Positions 1-4,805 of a stretch of DNA of 6,679 nucleotides are shown here, piece by piece. The notes under the pieces were generated by a model. That model did not search any database, was not told where the DNA came from, and saw only the letters and a list, made by a program, of their open reading frames with translations. Both the position numbers and the translations under genes were made by a program. The stretch's first letter is position 1. Each line of letters begins with the position of its first letter. Source of the stretch: an uncultured bacterium (GTDB taxonomy: Bacteria; Gemmatimonadota; Gemmatimonadetes; Palauibacterales; KS3-K002); NCBI GenBank assembly GCA_947581845.1, contig CANPVY010000284.1, positions 1-6,679 on the forward strand, in the 5' to 3' direction.

Positions 1-30
1 AGCCTAGCGGGTTCGCGCTTGACTGGTAGG
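1..30. other. Short non-coding tail downstream of the galactokinase gene
   Basis: These 30 bases follow the TGA stop of the minus-strand kinase gene and run to the window edge. I see no stem followed by a T-run on the minus strand, so there is no visible terminator, and the operon may continue to the left. The only symmetry is a 4-bp TGAC/GTCA pair overlapping the stop, which is too small to mean anything. Confidence 0.4.
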
Positions 31-1245
31 TCAGAGGGCGGCGACCGATGCGCCGGCGGAGGGCTCGGCGAGGAACACCTGGTCCTCCAGGCGTCCCTCG
101 AAACCGCGGGTCGCATAGAAACGCTTGGCGAGCGTTTTGAGGACCTTGTTCACGCGCCGCTCCTCACAAAGCGCCACGACGCAGCCGCCCAGGCCCGCAC
201 CGGTGAGACGGGCGCCTGCGGCGCCGGTGCGGAGTGCGATCTCGACCAGTTCGTCGAGCTCCGGACAGCTCACCTCGAAGTCATCGCGCAAGCTCTGGTG
301 GGATTCCGTCAGCAGGTGGCCGAACCCTTTGAGGTCGTAGTCGATCAGCGCGCGTTCGGCACGGTGCACGCGATCCGCCTCGCTGACGACGTGACGGAAG
401 CGACGCAGCAGCGTGCCCTCCAGTGCCTCCTCAGCCCTGCTAACCAGCTGGGCGGGCGGCAGCTCGGCCAAGAGGGTGGGGTAGGAGTCGATGCGATCGG
501 CGAGCCCGAGGGCAGCCGTCATCTGTTGGAGCGCTTCGCCGCACTCGCGCGTCCTCAGGTTGTAGGTCTCGCGGGCGGTGCCCGATTTCTCTGCCCGGAT
601 TAGGCTGAACGCGACGATGAAGCCCCAATCCGGTGGTATCGGGTGCGCGGTCAGGCGCAGGGGATTGAAGTCGATGCGGCTAGCCGAGCCCCTGCGCGCG
701 GCCAGGCAGATGGCCTGGTCCATTCCGCCGCCGCGCGTACCCACGTAGTGCTCCGCCTCGGCCAGCAGCTCGGCCAGCGCCAGCTTCTCCATCTCGATAT
801 CGTTGGCGTGCAGCACGGCGAGCGCGCTGGCGACGACGAGTGCGGAGGAGGAGCTGAGGCCGGCGGCCACGGGAATATCGGAATGCACCACGGCATCAAA
901 GCCCCGCAGCTCGCCGTGGCGTTGCGCTAGCGCCTGGCCAGCCGCTTTCGCGTAGTTGCCCCAATCGCCCTCCGGATAGGGCTCGATGGATGGGCCGAGC
1001 TCGAAGCTCCGCAACCTGTAGTCCGGGTCGGTGCTCACGATGCGGACGGTGGGGTCATCGCGCTCGCAATAGAGGATGGCTACGTGCCGCTGCAGGGCCA
1101 TCGGCAGGACGGAGAGCCCGTTATAGTCCACATGGTCGCCGATCAGGTTGACGCGGCCGGGCGCGAGCACCAGATACGCACCGCGCGGCGCGCCGTAGTG
1201 CTCGGCGAACGTGTGTTCCAGCTGCTCGAGGTGCGGCGACTCCAC
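31..1245 (-). CDS. galK: Galactokinase-family GHMP sugar kinase (galactokinase or N-acetylgalactosamine kinase)
   Basis: A cytoplasmic kinase expected to transfer phosphate from ATP to O1 of galactose or a close relative, giving the sugar 1-phosphate (Leloir-type entry). At 404 aa it is full length for the family. All three GHMP motifs are present: the galactokinase signature PGRVNLIGDHVDYNG at about 29-43, the glycine/serine-rich ATP loop PVAAGLSSSSA at 125-135, and LTGAGLGGC at 347-355. GGGMDQ at 172-177 carries the probable catalytic base Asp176. YNLRTREC at 228-235 matches the substrate-side Tyr region. There is no signal peptide. The start is GTG, supported by GGAGGT nine bases upstream. 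It begins 24 bp after the phosphatase gene, so it is probably co-transcribed. Oddities: the usual Glu of GEHTDY is Asp37, and the following SVLPMA resembles eukaryotic GALK2 (a GalNAc kinase) as well as galactokinases. With a GH109 gene upstream, GalNAc is a real alternative substrate. The family is certain; the substrate is not. Confidence 0.9.
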   Translation of the reverse strand: MESPHLEQLEHTFAEHYGAPRGAYLVLAPGRVNLIGDHVDYNGLSVLPMALQRHVAILYCERDDPTVRIVSTDPDYRLRSFELGPSIEPYPEGDWGNYAKAAGQALAQRHGELRGFDAVVHSDIPVAAGLSSSSALVVASALAVLHANDIEMEKLALAELLAEAEHYVGTRGGGMDQAICLAARRGSASRIDFNPLRLTAHPIPPDWGFIVAFSLIRAEKSGTARETYNLRTRECGEALQQMTAALGLADRIDSYPTLLAELPPAQLVSRAEEALEGTLLRRFRHVVSEADRVHRAERALIDYDLKGFGHLLTESHQSLRDDFEVSCPELDELVEIALRTGAAGARLTGAGLGGCVVALCEERRVNKVLKTLAKRFYATRGFEGRLEDQVFLAEPSAGASVAAL

Positions 1246-1254
1246 CGTGGCCGT

Positions 1255-1260
1255 ACCTCC
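1255..1260 (-). promoter_or_regulatory. Strong Shine-Dalgarno site (GGAGGT) for the GTG-started kinase gene
   Basis: On the minus strand GGAGGT sits nine bases before the GTG at 1245. It is the best ribosome binding site in the window. It fixes this non-ATG start, since no ATG in the first part of the frame has comparable support. Confidence 0.7.
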
Positions 1261-1269
1261 TCTGCCAGT

Positions 1270-2181
1270 TCAGCGTCGGGCGCGTAGACCGCTGACCTGT
1301 CCGTCCAGATCCCAGGTCGGGTCGATCTCGACGCCGAGGTGCGCGAGCGCGGTGACTGCCACGTCCACGAGATTGGCGTCGCCCGGCGTGGCCCTGAGTG
1401 TGGATGGGCCGCTGGCCAGGTAGAAGACCGTCTTCTCCTCGGGCGTGAGACCGCCGTGGCCGCCTTCGTCTCTGTGCCCGTGGTCGGTCGTCACCAGGAT
1501 CAGCCAGTCTTCCTGCGCGAAGGTCGGGCGCGCGCGTACTGCCTGCAGGAGCTGGCCGACCTGGGCGTCGGCGAGCGCGATCGACGCGTTGTACTCGGGC
1601 GAGCGACCGCCGTGCTCGTGACCGGCGATATCCGGGTAGCCGATGTAGACGAACGCGGCGTCAGAGTCCTGGTTGCCGAGGAATCTGATGGCCGCGGCCA
1701 CAGATTGGGAGTCCGCGGCCGCGTACCCGATCGCGTCGCCATCGAAGGTGAGCTTGGCGTCGATCTCGTCGCTGATCAGCGGGCCGCCGGACGCCTCCGT
1801 GCCCAGCGGCAGCCAGTCGACGACCGCGAACGTCGTGAACGCTGCATCGATCTGTTCGAGCCGGGTCAGGAAATCGGGATAGCTGGCGTAGTCGTTAGCG
1901 CTGAAGTCGTTGCTGGTGACCTTGTGCTTTTCCGGCCAGACGCCGGTGAGGATGCTGGACCAGCCCGGGCCGCTCACCGTCTGGGCTTTGGTCTCGACCC
2001 GGCCGTTGAAGGCGCCACTGGCGATCAGCGCGTCGATGTTGGGAGTGCTCACCTCGGCCAGGACGTCCGGGCGGACACCGTCGAGTCCGATGACCAGCAC
2101 CTTCTTCTCGAGCGCCGGCTCAGCGCAGGCCGCTGCCAGCAGGCAGGCCCCGATGCAGAGCAGAGATATGAAGCGTCGCAT
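1270..2181 (-). CDS. Lipoprotein phosphodiesterase/phosphatase of the alkaline phosphatase (NPP-like) superfamily
   Basis: Probable envelope-anchored metal-dependent phosphoesterase of the type I phosphodiesterase/nucleotide pyrophosphatase group; substrate unknown. With the ATG at 2181 it is 303 aa. This start follows an AAAGGT-like site and gives a compact signal peptide, so it is preferred over an in-frame GTG five codons upstream. Residues 1-19 form a positively charged, hydrophobic lipoprotein signal ending in LAAAC, with Cys19 the predicted lipidated residue. The two-zinc set appears complete: Asp34 in GLDG, a nucleophile region at 68-76 (TVSGPGWSS, probable nucleophile Ser70), Asp184 and His188 in PDIAGH, Asp233-His234 in TTDHG, and His242 in GGHGG. 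Many eukaryotic NPPs have Thr as nucleophile, so Ser here is a notable variant. It lies 30 bp after the GH109 gene and 24 bp before the kinase gene, consistent with one operon. It could be a phosphomonoesterase, a nucleotide-sugar pyrophosphatase or a glycan phosphodiesterase. Confidence 0.88.
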   Translation of the reverse strand: MRRFISLLCIGACLLAAACAEPALEKKVLVIGLDGVRPDVLAEVSTPNIDALIASGAFNGRVETKAQTVSGPGWSSILTGVWPEKHKVTSNDFSANDYASYPDFLTRLEQIDAAFTTFAVVDWLPLGTEASGGPLISDEIDAKLTFDGDAIGYAAADSQSVAAAIRFLGNQDSDAAFVYIGYPDIAGHEHGGRSPEYNASIALADAQVGQLLQAVRARPTFAQEDWLILVTTDHGHRDEGGHGGLTPEEKTVFYLASGPSTLRATPGDANLVDVAVTALAHLGVEIDPTWDLDGQVSGLRARR

Positions 2182-2211
2182 GGTGTGACCTTTCACTCGT
2201 CAGCCAGGCTA

Positions 2212-3558
2212 TCAGAACTCATCGGTCAACGCGAAGGACGGTTTTCTCGTCACCCATCTGCCGCGAGTGAAGTCGGGGAACTCCATGGGTGCGCCGCCCA
2301 TGGCGATGGACCGCTCGGAGAGCGAACTGATCACGCTCCAGGTCGCCGCGTCGTAGACGTCGATGGGCGGCGGTACCTTGCGCTTCACCGATTCGATGAA
2401 CGCGTGTACGACGAAGAAGTCCATGCCGCCGTGGCCGGCGCCCACCGACTCTTGGTACCAGCGGCTCCACAACGGGTGCTCGTATTCCTCCTGATACTTC
2501 TCGAACGCCTCCCACTCGTGCGGCTCCGGGCTCACGCCCTCGAGATAGATGGACCGGTTGTCCACCATCCAGAGCCCCTTCGTCCCCTGCACCCGGAAGT
2601 TGAGGGAGTAGGGCCGCGGCAGGTTCGTGTCGTGGCTGACGACGATGCTCTCGCCGTTGGTCGTCCTGATCACGGTCGTAACGATGTCGCCGAGCGCGAA
2701 CTCGATCTTGGCGTTGGGATGGTTCGGGCCACCCTGCGCTACGATGTAGTTATGCAGGCTGCGGGACCTCGTCGCTGTCGAGGTGAGCGATACGAAGCGG
2801 TTGCCGTAGTTAATGTCGAGGAACTTGGCGACCGGGCCGACGCCGTGCGTCGGATAGATGTCGCCGTTGCGCCGGATCGAGTGCATGGTGCGCCATTCCG
2901 CCTCGCCGTTCGCGCCCGGCCCGAACTCGGCGCCCGGGTTGAACTTCACGCCGCGCAGGTCGTGCTGGTAGCCGCAGTGGCAGTGGACCAGCTCACCGAA
3001 CAGCCCCTGCCGCACCATGTTGAGGACCGCCATCACGTCGCGCCGGTAGCAGACGTTCTCCATCAGCATGCAGGGCATGCCCGTCTGTTCCGACGTGTTC
3101 ACCAGGTCCCAGCACTGCTGGAGGGTGACCGCGGCGGGAACCTCGACGCCTACGGCCTTCTCGTTCTTCATCGCGGCGACTGCCATCGGCGTGTGCCAGA
3201 GCCAGGGTGTGGCGATGATCACAGCGTCCATGTCGCCCCGATCGACGAGGTTGAGGAAGTCCTCCTCGCCGGCGCTGAAGCCTCTGGGCGTGTTCCCGTG
3301 CGCCTCTTTGACGATCTGTTGCGCACGCTCCACTCGATCCGGCTTGATGTCGCAGACCGCCTTTACCTCCGTGTCGTCTCTCCGCAGAGCCAGGCCGAGC
3401 AGCCAGGTGCCGCGGCCGCCGACGCCGATGAATCCGAGCCGCAGCTTCTTGTCGGGCCGCGCCCGGCCTTCATCGGCGACCAGGAATCTGGGCCACACGG
3501 AAGCGCCGATGGCGGCACCGGCGCCGGCCTTGAGTAGATCGCGTCTGTGAATGGGCAT
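2212..3558 (-). CDS. GH109-type NAD-dependent glycosidase (probable alpha-N-acetylgalactosaminidase), Gfo/Idh/MocA fold, Tat-exported
   Basis: Family GH109 enzymes cleave terminal alpha-GalNAc by an unusual route: bound NAD oxidises the sugar transiently, permitting elimination and re-addition. This 448-aa protein has the family's normal length and layout. Residues 1-28 are a twin-arginine signal (RRDLLK at 5-10, then a small-residue hydrophobic stretch), so it probably folds around NAD in the cytoplasm before export. The Rossmann loop is GFIGVGGRG at 42-50. The Gfo/Idh EKP motif is replaced by EVPAA at 139-143, as in GH109. Further GH109-like blocks are LMENVCY at 165-171, YQHDLR at 197-202 and YPTHGVGP at 235-242; the Tyr and His of YPTHG correspond, as I recall, to active-site residues of the characterised Elizabethkingia enzyme. 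GHGGMD lies at 375-380. The ATG start has AGAGGA seven bases upstream. It follows the EEP hydrolase gene by 87 bp. Many GH109-like proteins are annotated only as Gfo/Idh/MocA oxidoreductases, so true substrate specificity is inferred. Confidence 0.88.
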   Translation of the reverse strand: MPIHRRDLLKAGAGAAIGASVWPRFLVADEGRARPDKKLRLGFIGVGGRGTWLLGLALRRDDTEVKAVCDIKPDRVERAQQIVKEAHGNTPRGFSAGEEDFLNLVDRGDMDAVIIATPWLWHTPMAVAAMKNEKAVGVEVPAAVTLQQCWDLVNTSEQTGMPCMLMENVCYRRDVMAVLNMVRQGLFGELVHCHCGYQHDLRGVKFNPGAEFGPGANGEAEWRTMHSIRRNGDIYPTHGVGPVAKFLDINYGNRFVSLTSTATRSRSLHNYIVAQGGPNHPNAKIEFALGDIVTTVIRTTNGESIVVSHDTNLPRPYSLNFRVQGTKGLWMVDNRSIYLEGVSPEPHEWEAFEKYQEEYEHPLWSRWYQESVGAGHGGMDFFVVHAFIESVKRKVPPPIDVYDAATWSVISSLSERSIAMGGAPMEFPDFTRGRWVTRKPSFALTDEF

Positions 3559-3645
3559 GTGGGTTTCCTCTGCTTGTGTGTTCGATCGCTGAACCTCGTT
3601 TTCCCTCCGGATCGCGTGCGAACGGGTGCGCCGGGATCCGACGAG

Positions 3646-4503
3646 CTATCGCAGTCTGAGCTCCAGCAAGATCGGTCGATGGTCGGAGACCAGAGGCTCG
3701 TCGATCACCTGATGCTCGACGACCTCGAAACGGTCTGCCGGTCGGTACATGATGTAGTCGATCTCCCGGTCCGGCACGTCGGACGGATAGGTCAGTCGGT
3801 CCTCGCCTTTGGCCGGTATGGTCCAGTATTGCTGCAACAGGTCGATCACCTCCGAATCGGGCAGTGAGTTAAAGTCCCCGGCCAGGATCACCGGTGTCGT
3901 CTCGTCACGGTAGATCTCCACCAGGCCGCTGGCCTGGGCGTAGCGCTGCTCCGGTGTACGATAGAGGTGAATGCCGACGACGATGACTTCCTCCCCAGAA
4001 TCGCCGAGTTGAATTCGTGCCGCCAGCCCGGTCCGGGGCTCCGTTCCCTCCGGTAGCCAATGGTTCGTGTACGACATGATCGGGTAGCTGGAGAGCAGCG
4101 CCATACCGTAGCGGCCGCCCTGGTAGTCGAAGAACGCGCCGAACGCGCAATGCATACCCGTCAGCTCGGCGAGGACCGTGGTCTGATCGACACCGCCGGT
4201 TCGCTCGACCACGCTGTCTACCTCTTGCAGCGCTACGACGTCCGCCTGTAGCTCGTTGATCAACTGGGCAACGCGCTCCAGATCGATCACGTGGTCCATG
4301 CCTTCGCCGTGGCGGATGTTGTAGGCGAGGATGCGGAGCGTCGCGGGGCGCTGGAGGGCGGCTCGAGGCGGCCCCGCGCTCGCGACAGGCGCGATGGGCT
4401 CGCTGCTCTGGAACTCTTGGCCGATGACGATCGCGGGAGCGAGGCAAAAGGGGAGGAGTGTCAGTGCTGCGGTCAACAAGCGTCTCAGCCGTGCCTTGTG
4501 CAT
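3646..4503 (-). CDS. Secreted endonuclease/exonuclease/phosphatase (EEP) family hydrolase
   Basis: Metal-dependent phosphoesterase with the DNase I / inositol-phosphatase / sphingomyelinase fold; the actual substrate cannot be read from the sequence. Using the ATG at 4503 gives 285 aa with a clean N-terminal signal peptide (basic MHKARLRR, hydrophobic core at 9-27, likely cut near IG/QEF at 28). The reading frame is open upstream to 4677, but that extension is Arg/Pro-rich, would bury the signal peptide, and lacks a good ribosome site. The EEP catalytic set appears complete: Asn62 in YNIRHG, Glu94 in LQEVD, GGRYGMALLS at 129-138, His179 in GIHL, Asp210 and Asn212 in GDFN, Asp249 in IDYI, and Asp274-His275 in SDH. 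Export argues against a DNA-repair role and for an extracytoplasmic substrate such as a phospholipid head group, phosphorylated glycan or environmental nucleic acid. It is first in the minus-strand gene group and divergent from the CBM9/DUF5916 gene. Confidence 0.88.
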   Translation of the reverse strand: MHKARLRRLLTAALTLLPFCLAPAIVIGQEFQSSEPIAPVASAGPPRAALQRPATLRILAYNIRHGEGMDHVIDLERVAQLINELQADVVALQEVDSVVERTGGVDQTTVLAELTGMHCAFGAFFDYQGGRYGMALLSSYPIMSYTNHWLPEGTEPRTGLAARIQLGDSGEEVIVVGIHLYRTPEQRYAQASGLVEIYRDETTPVILAGDFNSLPDSEVIDLLQQYWTIPAKGEDRLTYPSDVPDREIDYIMYRPADRFEVVEHQVIDEPLVSDHRPILLELRLR

Positions 4504-4508
4504 GGGTC

Positions 4509-4524
4509 CCTCTCTGAGCAGAGG
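4509..4524 (-). promoter_or_regulatory. Hairpin overlapping the EEP gene's ribosome binding site
   Basis: Read on the minus strand, CCTCT and AGAGG form a 5-bp stem with a 6-base loop. The second arm is part of the AGAGAGGGA Shine-Dalgarno stretch lying just before the ATG at 4503. Folding would hide the site from the ribosome. The stem is short, so chance is possible. Confidence 0.3.
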
Positions 4525-4652
4525 CCGCTGGAGGTGCCAGGGCCTGTGGCACTGCCTCTCGCGCTCAGCGGCCCGGGCGACCGCCGCCGGGCTGGTCTGC
4601 GCGGGCTTGCGCCGTTGGGGCTCGCAACCCTCCGAGGTGTTCGGGATACTGC

Positions 4653-4681
4653 TATCTATCATCCGAAGTGACCGCAATCAA
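4653..4681 (-). promoter_or_regulatory. Weak candidate sigma70-type promoter for the minus-strand operon
   Basis: On the minus strand TTGATT (plus positions 4676-4681) and TAGATA (4653-4658) are separated by 17 bases. The first matches TTGACA at four of six positions; the second matches TATAAT at only three. It lies in the most AT-rich part of the spacer, about 150 bases before the EEP start, which would give a long structured leader. The assignment is tentative because sigma preferences of this organism are unknown. Confidence 0.25.
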
Positions 4682-4760
4682 TGCCGCTCGTAGAACCTGG
4701 CAGCCGTGCGATCGACCCACACGGCCTTGGCAACGCTAGGAGCTTTCCAGGTGTCCAACG

Positions 4761-4789
4761 GAGTAGCGAACATCTCGCTGCCGCTACTC
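4761..4789 (+). repeat. Perfect 8-bp inverted repeat in the leader of the CBM9/DUF5916 gene
   Basis: GAGTAGCG (4761-4768) and CGCTACTC (4782-4789) are exact reverse complements around a 13-base loop, ending five bases before the GAGGA ribosome site. The loop also contains TCGCT (4775-4779), which can pair with AGCGA (4765-4769) to give a competing, tighter hairpin with a 5-base loop. It could be an operator for a dimeric regulator or an RNA structure affecting translation. There is no T-run after it, so it is not a standard terminator. Confidence 0.5.
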
Positions 4790-4794
4790 AATCC

Positions 4795-4799
4795 GAGGA
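4795..4799 (+). promoter_or_regulatory. Shine-Dalgarno site (GAGGA) of the CBM9/DUF5916 gene
   Basis: GAGGA lies six bases before the ATG at 4806 and selects that start over an out-of-frame ATG at 4799. It immediately follows the 8-bp inverted repeat. Confidence 0.6.
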
Positions 4800-4805
4800 T
4801 GGATC

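Larger units (their letters stand above)
4504..4805. other. Divergent intergenic regulatory region (302 bp)
   Basis: This spacer separates two divergently transcribed genes for exported proteins. I see no convincing coding sequence in it. The left half (about 4504-4620) is very GC-rich and would be the leader of the minus-strand operon. It contains inverted repeats at 4509-4524 (CCTCT/AGAGG), 4534-4552 (GTGCCA/TGGCAC, 7-nt loop) and 4571-4592 (GCCCGG/CCGGGC, 10-nt loop). The middle (about 4640-4690) is relatively AT-rich and is the most plausible place for promoters in both directions. The right part holds an 8-bp perfect inverted repeat at 4761-4789 next to the plus-strand ribosome binding site. 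Confidence 0.55.

Noticed and set aside
19..603. Plus-strand open frame antisense to the kinase gene
   Set aside because: It mirrors the galactokinase codons, has no plausible domain and no ribosome site, and is a composition artefact.
2182..2196. Upstream GTG start for the phosphatase lipoprotein
   Set aside because: It adds five residues before an ATG that has an AAAGGT-like site at suitable spacing and already gives a normal lipoprotein signal.
1339..3537. Very long open frame (732 codons) on the plus strand, antisense to the phosphatase and GH109 genes
   Set aside because: Its translation is Arg/Val/Glu/Asp-rich low-complexity sequence with no recognisable motif. The opposite strand carries two complete, motif-rich enzymes across the same span. 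Long antisense frames are expected in GC-rich coding DNA.
3608..3640. CGGATC/GATCCG inverted repeat between the EEP and GH109 genes, considered as a terminator
   Set aside because: The stem is only 6 bp with a 21-base loop and no T-run follows on the minus strand, so it does not support splitting the operon.
4657..4662. TATCAT as a plus-strand -10 box for the DUF5916 gene
   Set aside because: It matches TATAAT at five of six positions, but there is no acceptable -35 element 16-18 bases upstream, so I did not list it as a promoter.
4504..4677. N-terminal extension of the EEP hydrolase (58 extra residues)
   Set aside because: The extension is Arg/Pro-rich and unlike a protein domain. It precedes a clear signal peptide that must be N-terminal, and the ATG at 4503 has its own ribosome site.
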